A program made the translations under genes and the position numbers. Shown here one piece after another: positions 14,934-23,786 of a stretch of DNA of 40,976 nt (its first letter is position 1; each line of letters starts with the position of its first letter). A model generated the notes under the pieces. It saw only the letters and a program-made list of their open reading frames with translations. It did not search any database and was not told the origin of the DNA. The stretch spans positions 1 through 40,976 of the forward strand of contig JAGNHS010000001.1 in the NCBI GenBank assembly GCA_018001635.1, written 5' to 3'. Source of the stretch: Pseudomonadota bacterium. Lineage in GTDB: Bacteria; Bdellovibrionota; UBA2428.

Positions 14934-16097
14934 ATGAAATCTACCTTTTCATTTTTATTTCTAATTTCTTTTTCTGCAATTTCTGGAGATATCTCTAACC
15001 CACTCCGAAGCTTTGGCGCTGAAGTTGAGAAGTTTAATCTTCGCAAAGAAAACGTAGAAGACGAAAGTGCTCCTGCTCCTAAGGATGGGGAAAAAGCTAA
15101 AACAAGAGAAATCTTAGTGGCACAAGATCTAGATACAAAAATCCGTGAAGAATTCGAACTTTTGAATCTTCCTGAAATTGAGATTTTGGATAAATTAAAT
15201 TTAATAGATTTAAGAGTTATTGAAGTTCACGAAATCGAAAAAATTACAATTCCAAGTATTAGAAAGCAGTTTGAATTACAAATTCAAAAAAGTCCTAAGA
15301 AAGATGCTGAAGCTCTCGATGAATTGCGAGAATTGGCCGATGAAAAGGCTCCAAAATCTATTCAAAATCCACAATCCGTTCATGGTGAAATGACCGAAGA
15401 ACAAAGAAAAACACTTGAGGCTATGTTTAATCAAATGGTGGAGTCTTATAGTGAAGCAAAACTCGATGAATTGACTTCTAAGCAGCTAGCACAATCTGCA
15501 ATGATTCAGAATTCTTTAAAATCTAAATTATCTGAATTAAAAATTAGAGATATCGGAATTTCTCCAAATAAAATTGAAGTGAGTCAAATGGCCAATGGAA
15601 TGATCGTAATGAAAATTCCATTTGCAGCGAGACTTTATTATAAGGCGGCAGGTTCCATTCGTCCCTCTGGAACGAGTTATCTTTATGGGCAAATAAAACT
15701 CCATAGTGATTTGCAAATTGGCTGTGCCACCGACGTTCAAAAATGTGTGCCTTCAAACGATAAAGACAAAAGTTCTCATGCTTTTTTTGAAGTTCGTGCC
15801 CGAAATTATATTTTAGGGACCGACAGTGAGTATCTAGGAAATTTAACTAATATTGAAGTTGCCATTGGTTCTCTGGTTCAATTTGAATTGGCCTCTGAAA
15901 TTGTTTCTAAATTAAAATCAGTATCTCCCCAGATGGCCACCTTAATGATGCAACTTTTAATGTCTCGTGATGAGGGTCAGTTGAAGGCTAAAAAGCCGCT
16001 CCTTGAAAATGCGCTTAAAGTGTTTTTGGAAAAGCAGAAGGCTAATGCAGAAGCTGCAAAAAAAGCCGTTCCTCAAAATATAGCTCCAGCAAAGTGA
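14934..16097 (+). CDS. Exported helical protein of unknown function, 387 aa
   Basis: I do not recognise a family. A signal peptide covers about residues 1-18 (MKSTFSFLFLISFSAISG). A charged, Glu- and Lys-rich region with coiled-coil tendency (about 40-200) is followed by a beta-rich part (about 205-300) with two cysteines in QIGCATDVQKCVP that could form a disulphide, and an Ala/Lys-rich helical tail (KQKANAEAAKKAVPQ). The ATG has a strong AAGGAG at good spacing. It ends 7 bp from the convergent DedA stop. A periplasmic or outer-membrane-inner-face protein fits, without evidence for a specific role. Confidence 0.8.
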   Translation: MKSTFSFLFLISFSAISGDISNPLRSFGAEVEKFNLRKENVEDESAPAPKDGEKAKTREILVAQDLDTKIREEFELLNLPEIEILDKLNLIDLRVIEVHEIEKITIPSIRKQFELQIQKSPKKDAEALDELRELADEKAPKSIQNPQSVHGEMTEEQRKTLEAMFNQMVESYSEAKLDELTSKQLAQSAMIQNSLKSKLSELKIRDIGISPNKIEVSQMANGMIVMKIPFAARLYYKAAGSIRPSGTSYLYGQIKLHSDLQIGCATDVQKCVPSNDKDKSSHAFFEVRARNYILGTDSEYLGNLTNIEVAIGSLVQFELASEIVSKLKSVSPQMATLMMQLLMSRDEGQLKAKKPLLENALKVFLEKQKANAEAAKKAVPQNIAPAK

Positions 16098-16104
16098 TAT
16101 ATTT

Positions 16105-16758
16105 TTAGTTTGTTTTCAGTTTAGCTAATGCTCTTTTCGCAAAAGAGAAAAATATAGGCAAAATCGATACAAAGACGACAACGATTATAACTTTGTGAAG
16201 TTCATTGGCGAGTGGAGTGGTGCCAAGGTAATAACCGAGCAAAACCATTGAAAAGATCCATAAGATTCCACCGACTACGTTGTAGCGCACAAATTTAGCG
16301 TAGTTCATTTGTCCGATACCCGCAGTGAAGGGTACAAAAGTTCTGAATATTGGAACAAATCGAGCAAATATTAAAGCTTTGGGTCCGTGTTTTTCAAAGA
16401 AGTCATGAGCCTCTTTAAGGTGTTTCTTTTTAAAAAAGAAAGAGTCAGGTCTTTGATAAATGAGGTTGCCGGCCTTTCTTCCTAAATAAAATCCTACTTG
16501 ATCTCCGACTACGGCGGCGACACTTAAGACCGATAAAAGAATCCAAACATTGAAAATTCCAGGACCACCCATGCCATCGTTAGAGGCAAAAATTCCGGCG
16601 GTCACCAAAAGAGAGTCTCCGGGGAGGAAGAAACCCGCAAGAAGACCAGTTTCTGCGAAAATAATTCCGGTTAAAGCGATGATGCCACCTGTTTGGACGA
16701 TGTGGCGGAGTCCTTCGGGTGAGTGAAGATCTTTAATTATGCTTAAAAGTTGTTCCAT
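16105..16758 (-). CDS. DedA-family membrane protein
   Basis: A 217-residue VTT-domain (SNARE-associated Golgi/DedA) protein. The family marks are FAETGLLAGFFLPGDSLLVTAG (re-entrant loop region, about residues 34-55), GDQVGFYLGRKAG, and FARFVPIFRTFVPFTAGIGQMNYAKF (about 142-167), including the conserved arginines used for proton-coupled function. DedA proteins act in the inner membrane as undecaprenyl-phosphate or phospholipid carriers and in membrane homeostasis. It may be co-transcribed with the upstream 545-residue membrane protein, 19 bp away on the same strand. Confidence 0.93.
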   Translation of the reverse strand: MEQLLSIIKDLHSPEGLRHIVQTGGIIALTGIIFAETGLLAGFFLPGDSLLVTAGIFASNDGMGGPGIFNVWILLSVLSVAAVVGDQVGFYLGRKAGNLIYQRPDSFFFKKKHLKEAHDFFEKHGPKALIFARFVPIFRTFVPFTAGIGQMNYAKFVRYNVVGGILWIFSMVLLGYYLGTTPLANELHKVIIVVVFVSILPIFFSFAKRALAKLKTN

Positions 16759-16777
16759 TTAGAATTGTAGGGAATCA

Positions 16778-18415
16778 TTAGGAGCCTGTAGAGTCAATCA
16801 TGGTTAAGCGCAATGCGATAGGAACATCCCAAGAGAACTGGTAGCAACTAATAACTCCGTTTTTGTCGGCACTGACACGAAAAGCTTTAGTTAGGACGCT
16901 TTGGTTGTTGGATAAAATATCTCTAATTCGAATTTGTACAACCAAATGGAGTTGATAAATTCGACGACCTTCTTTGAGGACAATGTCTCCTTCGGAAGTC
17001 AGTAGGGGGAGCTTTTTATAGGCGTCTTCCATGGAGACCATAAGTCGGTCAATTCGATAGCGAATGATTTCCCTGAAACCCCATGGCAATTCGTCTTCTG
17101 TGGGAAAACTTTTGGGACTTATGGTGAGTCTTTTGCGATAGTGAAGAACGTCCTCACCCAGAAAATTCTCAATAGCTCCTACTTCACCTTTGTAGCGTTG
17201 CTTTTGGAGATTGTCTGGAAGGGCTGAGGAGTCGAATGCTCTTATGAATTCTTTACCAACTCCAAAATATTCAAATTTTTCTCCGCGCTTAATGAAAAGT
17301 TTCTTTTCGAAATCAGGAAACCACTGACGGCTTCTTTTGAAGAGATACTTTCGAAAAAAATCCTTCATGAGGTCTTTAGCGACATAAGCAATAATACCGA
17401 CAGTCATGAAGGCGATGGTGTTGATACCGACTCTTTGAAGGGTGGAGTCAACCGCATAGAGTTGCACCATAATGGCCCAACAAGCCGCTAGAGCTGCCGA
17501 CATGGCGTATACGGGAATGAGGAGTCGATTTTCAAGGTAGCGTATAGAAGTTTGGACTTGTAACGGCCTATGAAAATATTTTTTAAGAAGGCTCATTCGG
17601 CGCAAATAAAAATCTTCTTTTAAGACGTTGGGTGCGTTTCTTTCGAGACCAATGACGTAGAGTTCATACTGCTCTCGAATTTTGGACTCAGCTTGAATCA
17701 TTTTTCGAACTCTTTCTTTTAGTGGGTGAGAGTCGTCTAATTCTTGGCTGGAGTCGTGAAGTAAAACTAACAATTGAACATAAGTGTGTGATATGTACTC
17801 ATTGACTAGAAAAAGTTCGCGATGAATGTTGGTTCTCGGAGCGTGGCTTTTGAGGGCAAATTTATAAACTTCTTGAGTGTCTAGAAGATTTCGTAAGGAA
17901 TTTATCACACTTTCCACTTCTGAAAGTGCTGAGAAAACAATATCAATATTGAGTGAGTCTTTCTTGAATTTTTTTATGAGCTTTTTAAATGACTTTCTTT
18001 GATATTTTAAATAGGAGTCTAACTCCATGGCTAGGGATTTCATGGCGTCTGTTCGAATTTCTTTATTCATTTCTGAAATTTTTGTTAAAAGATATTGAGC
18101 AGAAATGTTTTTAGCCGATAAGCCACCGAAAGAGTGGAGTCTAAAGTAACTTTGAAATTCATTTTTTAAAATATCAATACTGTCGAGTTCTGTAAGTCCC
18201 AAATTTCGAGGGCAAAATAAAAGAAAGTCGATATCAAAATCAAAATCACCCTTTTGTTCTTTAACCACGCCATCGTAGTCGATTTTAATTTCAATACGAT
18301 CTTTGTCGTGTCTTTCGCACTTTACGTTAAAGGGCTGGCTGGAGTCTTCGGTTAATAAGTCGGAAAACTGACGCTCACCCTCAAGCGGTTTGACGCTCTC
18401 CATGTTATTTATCAT
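16778..18415 (-). CDS. Large membrane protein of unknown family, 545 aa
   Basis: No family recognised. A long charged N-terminal region (about residues 1-295) includes helical segments with coiled-coil tendency; two membrane helices follow (about 303-323, VYAMSAALAACWAIMVQLYAV, and 330-346, NTIAFMTVGIIAYVAKD), then a C-terminal cytoplasmic-looking domain of about 190 residues. The layout suggests a membrane-tethered scaffold or sensor rather than a transporter. Start alternatives are ATG 18415 and ATG 18403; neither has a clear ribosome site. Same strand and 19 bp upstream of the DedA gene, so an operon is likely. Confidence 0.75.
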   Translation of the reverse strand: MINNMESVKPLEGERQFSDLLTEDSSQPFNVKCERHDKDRIEIKIDYDGVVKEQKGDFDFDIDFLLFCPRNLGLTELDSIDILKNEFQSYFRLHSFGGLSAKNISAQYLLTKISEMNKEIRTDAMKSLAMELDSYLKYQRKSFKKLIKKFKKDSLNIDIVFSALSEVESVINSLRNLLDTQEVYKFALKSHAPRTNIHRELFLVNEYISHTYVQLLVLLHDSSQELDDSHPLKERVRKMIQAESKIREQYELYVIGLERNAPNVLKEDFYLRRMSLLKKYFHRPLQVQTSIRYLENRLLIPVYAMSAALAACWAIMVQLYAVDSTLQRVGINTIAFMTVGIIAYVAKDLMKDFFRKYLFKRSRQWFPDFEKKLFIKRGEKFEYFGVGKEFIRAFDSSALPDNLQKQRYKGEVGAIENFLGEDVLHYRKRLTISPKSFPTEDELPWGFREIIRYRIDRLMVSMEDAYKKLPLLTSEGDIVLKEGRRIYQLHLVVQIRIRDILSNNQSVLTKAFRVSADKNGVISCYQFSWDVPIALRLTMIDSTGS

Positions 18416-18499
18416 ATCTTGAATTTGAGAAAATTGTTAGATTTTACGGGCTGATATCAGTCCAAACTTTGGCAGCATGCTTGAGCTAGAAAGGCGACA

Positions 18500-19204
18500 G
18501 TGAGTTTTTTAGGGGTTTTAAAAATATTTTTTCAAAGTCTCTATTTGGTATTTTTTCAAGTAGAGATTTCAAAATGGTTTAGGAAGGCCGCCTTTAGGTG
18601 TTTGGCATTGGCGATATTTGTCATCATTTTTTTAATGAGTAGTGGAGCTTATGTGATTTCACATTTGGGCGACAAAATTTGGTTCGATTTAGGCGCAATT
18701 TTGTGGGCACTTTTGTTGTTCTTTTTTTCGGGGACTTTAACGGCCGCCCTTATGACATTTTTTTTGGGACTCTTAGGAAATGAGGCCGAGCTGTTGTCCG
18801 CTCTGAGTGGAAAGAGTGATATTAAAATGAAGTCTAAGGGCATTCATTGGCGTTGGTCAGAGTTGGTAGGTGCTTTCATCAGTGTTTTGATGTCATTGAT
18901 GGCAGCTCCATTTTTAATTTTTCCACCATTGATTCCTTTGGGGCTCCTTATTTTATCGTGGGGCTTGGGCGGGGAGGTTCTCAGTTGCGCTGAAAGGTTG
19001 CTCGTTCAATCCAGTCTAATAAATATTGAGAAACCTTTAAAAAAACCTCATTGGTTAAGGTGTTCTGTGGGTTTGGGGCCGGCCATTATGAGTTTATTTC
19101 CGGTCTTGAGTTGGTTTCTGTGGCCTATTGCTTTGATTGTGGCTTTGAGAACCCTGCTTCTTCAGGAGGGAATTCAAAAATCTATAAATATGGATCGACT
19201 TTGA
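18500..19204 (+). CDS. EI24/CysZ-like four-helix membrane protein
   Basis: A 234-residue membrane protein with about four to five hydrophobic segments and an N-terminal amphipathic region (FQVEISKWFRKAAFR). The final PVLSWFLWPIALIVALRTLL resembles the closing helix of the EI24/CysZ family (PF07264), and the two long hairpins fit, but similarity is weak. The GTG start has AAAGG five bases upstream. It precedes the glycosyltransferase genes by 32 bp and probably heads that operon. Confidence 0.5.
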   Translation: MSFLGVLKIFFQSLYLVFFQVEISKWFRKAAFRCLALAIFVIIFLMSSGAYVISHLGDKIWFDLGAILWALLLFFFSGTLTAALMTFFLGLLGNEAELLSALSGKSDIKMKSKGIHWRWSELVGAFISVLMSLMAAPFLIFPPLIPLGLLILSWGLGGEVLSCAERLLVQSSLINIEKPLKKPHWLRCSVGLGPAIMSLFPVLSWFLWPIALIVALRTLLLQEGIQKSINMDRL

Positions 19205-19236
19205 GAAGAGGCTCAAATTCGTATAGGCTTCCCTCG

Positions 19237-20034
19237 ATGCAAAATAATTCAAAAATTGTATGTGTTTTGCCTGCGTATAACGCCGAAAAAACTTTAGAAA
19301 AGACTTTGGCGGATGTTCCATCGGGAATTGTTGATTTATTTATTTTGGTTGATGATTGTTCTCGGGATGGCACTGTCGCAATGGCTGAAAAGCTGGGGCA
19401 AAAATTTCCCCTTAAAGTGATTCAACATGAAAAAAACAAAGGATACGGCGGAAATCAAAAAACTTGTTATCGCGCAGCGCTTGATGCGGGGGCTGATGTT
19501 GTTGTTATGTTGCATCCAGACTATCAATACGAACCTAAATTGCTTCCTGCATTGAGTTCGATGATTGCAGCCAATGTTTATGATGTGGTCTTGGGATCTA
19601 GAATTTTGGGCCGAGGAGCCCTTCGAGGTGGAATGCCCCTCTATAAATATATTTTCAATCGACTTTTAACGGCGTTTGAAAATTTTATGATTGGTCAAAA
19701 ACTTTCCGAATATCATACGGGTTATCGCGCTTTTTCTCGAAAGGTTCTTTTATCTTTGGATTTGGAAACTAATAGCGACGATTTTGTTTTCGATAATGAA
19801 ATGTTGGTTCAGTGTCATGTGGCTGGATTTCGAATGGGTGAAATTTCAGTTCCTACAAAATATTTTGAAGAAGCCAGTTCTATTAGCTTCAGCCGTAGCG
19901 TGACTTATGGATTGGGTGTGTTAAGGTGTTCTTTTGAGGGGGCACTCGCCCGATGGGGATTGTGGCGTCACCCTCGATTTCATAATCGACGCTATGAAGA
20001 AACTCTTGCTGATTTGCCTTCTCCTCACGTTTAA
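19237..20034 (+). CDS. GT2 glycosyltransferase, polyprenyl-phosphate sugar synthase-like
   Basis: The ATG at 19237 gives 265 residues and begins at the true GT-A fold (KIVCVLPAYNAEKTLEKTL); the open frame before it overlaps the upstream gene and is not protein-like. DDCSRDGT (about residues 37-44) and HPDYQYEP (about 89-96) are the nucleotide-sugar and metal-binding motifs, and KNKGYGGNQKTCY matches the dolichyl/polyprenyl-phosphate mannose or glucose synthase group. No C-terminal membrane helices are present. It likely makes a lipid-linked monosaccharide used by the GT-C enzymes encoded just downstream, an inference from order and overlap. Confidence 0.87.
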   Translation: MQNNSKIVCVLPAYNAEKTLEKTLADVPSGIVDLFILVDDCSRDGTVAMAEKLGQKFPLKVIQHEKNKGYGGNQKTCYRAALDAGADVVVMLHPDYQYEPKLLPALSSMIAANVYDVVLGSRILGRGALRGGMPLYKYIFNRLLTAFENFMIGQKLSEYHTGYRAFSRKVLLSLDLETNSDDFVFDNEMLVQCHVAGFRMGEISVPTKYFEEASSISFSRSVTYGLGVLRCSFEGALARWGLWRHPRFHNRRYEETLADLPSPHV

Positions 20035-21085
20035 AGCTTCATTGCTCATTGTCGCTTTTAAAAGAGTTGAAAATCAAAAGATACCTCCAAAAATTTGTAA
20101 TTGGGATTGTGGATATTACGTGGATATCTTTTACCGTGGATACGGTCATTCCGAAAATCAATCAGGAACTGAGGCTTTTTATCCGGCCTTTCCGCTATTA
20201 ACTCGTGTTTTGTCCCCGATACTTCCTGGACAGAGCTTCGGTTGGAAGGCCACTTTTCTCAACCTAGCTTTATTCTCCCTTATTCTTTATTTGCTAATGA
20301 GTTGGGCTCAATCTTTAGGTTTTAAACAACTTGAGCTTTTGGCAATCTTTGCGGCCACCGATCGTTTTAGTTTATGGGCTCAAGTTCCCTATACCGAAGC
20401 ACTTTTTGTTTTTTGTGTTCTATCCTTCTTGTGGATTTATAGAAACACTTCTCGTTCTGTGTTGATGGAGTGCGTGGCTTTGGCTTTCGGTGGATTAGCT
20501 AGTGGAGTTCGACTTGTGGGAGTGGCTTGTGTAGGGGCCTTGGGATTGTCTCAAATAAAGCGTTTTATCAAAAATCCGCCCTTAGGTTTCTTGTATTTAT
20601 TTGTAGGCTCATGGGGCGTTTTAGGCTTCTTTGGTTATTTAGAATATGCCATGGGATCTTGGGATATTTCTCTCAAGGCCATGGCCGGTTGGGGCAGAAA
20701 ATTTTCTTTATTAGGGTCGCTTCATTCAATCTATTATTTATTTAAAATGGGTTATTGGCCTACAGTTTTAATATTTCTAGGGTCGATTTGGTGGATAGTT
20801 TTACCCCCTCGAAATATTAAGTTGAATTGGGTTGAGCGTCTTTGTTTTTTTCTTTTAGTTTTTATTCCTTTGTCTTCTACGAATACGACCAGCCTAACTC
20901 GTTATCTTTCTATTGTTTATTTAGGGCACATGGCTTTTATTTATGCTGTTAGTGGTGTTCTTTCTCGCCTTCCTAAGCCTTGGCAGCATACTTTTTGGAT
21001 CTTGTTTTTAGCTTGTGAAGTCTATTTTCAAGAACAGCTCCTAGAGAAATTTTTGAGAACCGAGGCTTTCTCGTGGGCTGGATAA
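19994..21085 (+). CDS. PIG-V-like GT-C membrane mannosyltransferase
   Basis: A 363-residue polytopic protein starting at ATG 19994, overlapping the GT2 gene by 41 bp. After the first helix, CNWDCGYYVDIFYRGY and EAFYPAFPLLTRVL (about residues 33-78) match the luminal 'WD..wY..Ia..GY...AFfPlyPlL' signature of PIG-V-type mannosyltransferases, which take sugar from a polyprenyl-phosphate donor on the outer side of the membrane; the aspartate in WD is the expected catalytic residue. About eight to nine helices follow. The next gene overlaps by 13 bp. Confidence 0.75.
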   Translation: MKKLLLICLLLTFKASLLIVAFKRVENQKIPPKICNWDCGYYVDIFYRGYGHSENQSGTEAFYPAFPLLTRVLSPILPGQSFGWKATFLNLALFSLILYLLMSWAQSLGFKQLELLAIFAATDRFSLWAQVPYTEALFVFCVLSFLWIYRNTSRSVLMECVALAFGGLASGVRLVGVACVGALGLSQIKRFIKNPPLGFLYLFVGSWGVLGFFGYLEYAMGSWDISLKAMAGWGRKFSLLGSLHSIYYLFKMGYWPTVLIFLGSIWWIVLPPRNIKLNWVERLCFFLLVFIPLSSTNTTSLTRYLSIVYLGHMAFIYAVSGVLSRLPKPWQHTFWILFLACEVYFQEQLLEKFLRTEAFSWAG

Positions 21086-22440
21086 AAAAAAGTTATTTAA
21101 AATTTCCCACTCATCTTTTTCCATTATTAATTCTATTTATGCTTGTGAATTCGTCCTTTCTACAAATTGGAGGATATAATCCCTCATCTCGTTTAGCCCT
21201 AATGGCCGCTCTTACGGAAGATTTTTCGGTCGCCATTGATCGATATGCAGAGGGAAATGCCTGGACTAATGATTGGGCTTTGGGTGTTGATGGACATAAA
21301 GTCTCTAATAAGGCACCTGGTGCGGCATTCTTAGGCTTTCCAATATATTATCTTTTAGATTTGATTTGGAATCATAATGTGAATGATTTGAATCAACGAG
21401 ATGAGAATCGCTTTCACGCTAGGCATTTGGCAGAATTTATCATTTCCTGGTTATTGCAGATTTTAACTTTTTCAATCTTGATGCTTTGGGCTTTTGCCTT
21501 GGGCCCCTTTTCAAATATATCCTCTTTTCAGCAAATAGCTTTGTTTTCCGTTCTTAGTTTTGCTCAAACAATATCTCTCTTTTTTAATACTTTTTTTGGT
21601 CACGCTTTATTGGGTGTTATCAGTTTAACTTCATATTTTTGCTTTATAAATAAGAAGTATTTTTGTGCAGGCCTATTGGCAGCTTTAAGTGTCGCTGTCG
21701 ATTATAGCTCTGCACCGTGGCTTCTTGTTCTTTCAATGGCTTTTGTGTTTTTAAAGGATCATCGCCGATGGAAGTCTGTTATTTATTTTGCTCTAGGAGT
21801 AGTCCCCATATTTTTGTTTTTGGGAATTTATCACAAGTCAGCCTTTGGAACGCCTTTCACTTTATCTTTACAGCATCAAAATCCCAGTTTTAAAAACACC
21901 GAAGCAGGAGCTTTATGGGGCATTCTAAATTTATTACCTTCCTTTACGATATTAATGAAATTATTGTTTGGTATGGAGCGTGGAATACTTTGGACTCAGC
22001 CTTGGCTTTTTGTTTTGATTTATAAATTCGGTGTGCTTTCTCCAATTTCTTTACGACAAAATTACTTTTTTAAATGTTCTTTGATTTATTTTCTTTTACT
22101 TCTTTTTTTAAACGCGGGCTTTGGAGGTTGGCATAGTGGTGGCTCTCCTGGGCCTCGGTATTTGAGTGTTCCAATTTTTTTAATGAGTGCCTTTTTTCCG
22201 TGGTCATCTTTAAAGCTGAAGTCCGAAGTATTCTTAAAAATACTAATTGGATATTCCTTTTTCTTTTACTGCTGCGTTATGAGCACTGAATTGCTTTTGC
22301 CCGCAGAAAATTTATGGCTACGCTTTTTTAGACTTTTCTCAGAAAAGCCTTCAAGAATTCTTAAATTACTAGTGCTGATGAGCTCTTTTGTTTACATGTA
22401 TAGACTTTCGTTCAGGCGAGCACTGCGGCAGGAAAGCTAA
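21073..22440 (+). CDS. GT-C-like membrane glycosyltransferase
   Basis: A 455-residue polytopic protein starting with GTG 21073 (GAGG seven bases upstream). The first extracytoplasmic loop contains SRLALMAALTEDFSVAID, DWALGVDGHKVSNKAPGAAF and later a SGGSPGPRYL segment, resembling GT-C glycosyltransferases in which an acidic residue after helix 1 (here E49/D50 region) is catalytic. Similarity to a named family is limited. Overlap with the PIG-V-like gene and proximity to GT2 suggest a shared pathway that adds sugars to a lipid carrier or exported protein. Confidence 0.6.
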   Translation: MGWIKKSYLKFPTHLFPLLILFMLVNSSFLQIGGYNPSSRLALMAALTEDFSVAIDRYAEGNAWTNDWALGVDGHKVSNKAPGAAFLGFPIYYLLDLIWNHNVNDLNQRDENRFHARHLAEFIISWLLQILTFSILMLWAFALGPFSNISSFQQIALFSVLSFAQTISLFFNTFFGHALLGVISLTSYFCFINKKYFCAGLLAALSVAVDYSSAPWLLVLSMAFVFLKDHRRWKSVIYFALGVVPIFLFLGIYHKSAFGTPFTLSLQHQNPSFKNTEAGALWGILNLLPSFTILMKLLFGMERGILWTQPWLFVLIYKFGVLSPISLRQNYFFKCSLIYFLLLLFLNAGFGGWHSGGSPGPRYLSVPIFLMSAFFPWSSLKLKSEVFLKILIGYSFFFYCCVMSTELLLPAENLWLRFFRLFSEKPSRILKLLVLMSSFVYMYRLSFRRALRQES

Positions 22441-22512
22441 GCTCTGTTTTGAAGTCTAAGCCTTAAGCTATAGACATCAAGGGGAGCCGTGATTTAGTTT
22501 GCTTTATCAGTG

Positions 22513-23775
22513 ATGGATTGGGCGAGGCGAGAAAATCGGGCTTCATTGTCGTGGGCTCTTTATGATTGGGCCAATTCTGCTTTTTCAACAACGATAATGG
22601 CTTTCTTTTTTCCTGTATTTTTTAAAAAATATTTCAGTGCCGATATAGATCCTACGCAAAGTTCTTTTTATTTGGGGCTTTCCAATTCTCTGGCGGCCTT
22701 GGCTTTGGTCTTTGTGGCGCCTTTTGTGGGGGCCATTGCCGATGCGGGTTCTTATAAGAAAAATTTTGTAATTGGTTTTACGTTTTTTGGAGCAGTCTCA
22801 TGTGTTGTCCTCGGGTTAATTTCGAGGGGACAAGCTCTAGAGGCTTCCATTGTATACGGACTCTGTTCTTTTTTTCATGCGGCGGCTTTGTCCCCCTATG
22901 ACTCACTTCTTGTAGATGTCGCCAATGATAAAGAGGTTGATATGGTTTCAGCCTGGGGATATTCGCTGGGCTATCTTGGGGGCGGTCTTCTTTTTGCTCT
23001 CAATCTTTTTATGCTTTTTAAACCTGAACTTTTTGGAATCAGCGATAAGGCTTGGGCTGTAAAGATTTCTTTTATGATGGTTGGAGTTTGGTGGCTCTTT
23101 TGGACCCTTCCTTTTTCTATTTGGGTTAAAGAGCAGCGTCGTCATGGGGCTGCAAAAAAACCCCTTCAAAACGTCAAGAATGGATGCCGTGAACTTTTCA
23201 GAACTTGTCGCACAATACTTGAATTTAAAAACACTCTGATATTTTTATTGGCATTTTTTCTTTATAACGACGGCGTTGGAACCATTATTAAAATGTCGGT
23301 CGATTATGGAATGAATCTTGGTTTTTCCGAAACTCATTTAGGATTGGCTCTATTGGGAGTTCAATTTATTGGTTTTCCATTAACTCTTGTCTTTGGCCGT
23401 TTGGCTCAAAAGTCTGATCCTAAAAAAGCAATTTTTATTGGAATTGCTATTTATGCATTTGTTGTGCTTTGGGCCTACAGAATGAGCACTTTATGGGAAT
23501 TTTATTTTCTGGCTGCAATGTTAGGTGTGGCTCAAGGTGGAATTCAAAGTGTGAGTCGCTCTCTTTATGCGAGAATAATTCCGACTCAACGAGCCGGTGA
23601 GTTTTTTGGATTTTATAATTTATTAGGTAAATTTACTGGTTTAGTAGGTCCGGTCATGGTGGGGATAGTGGGTGTTTGGACCGGAAACCCTAGATTTGGA
23701 ATGCTTAGCATCTTATTGCTTTTTGTATCTGGTGCTATAGTTTTAACTAAAGTGCGTGCAAGCACTGAGTCCTAA
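22513..23775 (+). CDS. MFS transporter, UMF1/Atg22-like
   Basis: A 420-residue, 12-helix transporter from ATG 22513 (a GTG at 22510 directly precedes it). The opening RASLSWALYDWANSAFSTTI is diagnostic of the UMF1/Atg22-like family of the major facilitator superfamily, and VAPFVGAIADAGSYKK and GVAQGGIQSVSRSLYARIIP are the usual loop 2-3 and loop 10-11 motifs. Yeast Atg22 exports amino acids from the vacuole; substrates of bacterial members are mostly unknown. The fadD gene starts 11 bp after its stop, so the two are probably co-transcribed. Confidence 0.88.
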   Translation: MDWARRENRASLSWALYDWANSAFSTTIMAFFFPVFFKKYFSADIDPTQSSFYLGLSNSLAALALVFVAPFVGAIADAGSYKKNFVIGFTFFGAVSCVVLGLISRGQALEASIVYGLCSFFHAAALSPYDSLLVDVANDKEVDMVSAWGYSLGYLGGGLLFALNLFMLFKPELFGISDKAWAVKISFMMVGVWWLFWTLPFSIWVKEQRRHGAAKKPLQNVKNGCRELFRTCRTILEFKNTLIFLLAFFLYNDGVGTIIKMSVDYGMNLGFSETHLGLALLGVQFIGFPLTLVFGRLAQKSDPKKAIFIGIAIYAFVVLWAYRMSTLWEFYFLAAMLGVAQGGIQSVSRSLYARIIPTQRAGEFFGFYNLLGKFTGLVGPVMVGIVGVWTGNPRFGMLSILLLFVSGAIVLTKVRASTES

Positions 23776-23786
23776 GGAGAACGTAG

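Noticed and set aside
19051..19236. Upstream extension of the GT2 gene
   Set aside because: It overlaps the EI24-like gene in another frame, and the GT-A fold begins right after ATG 19237.
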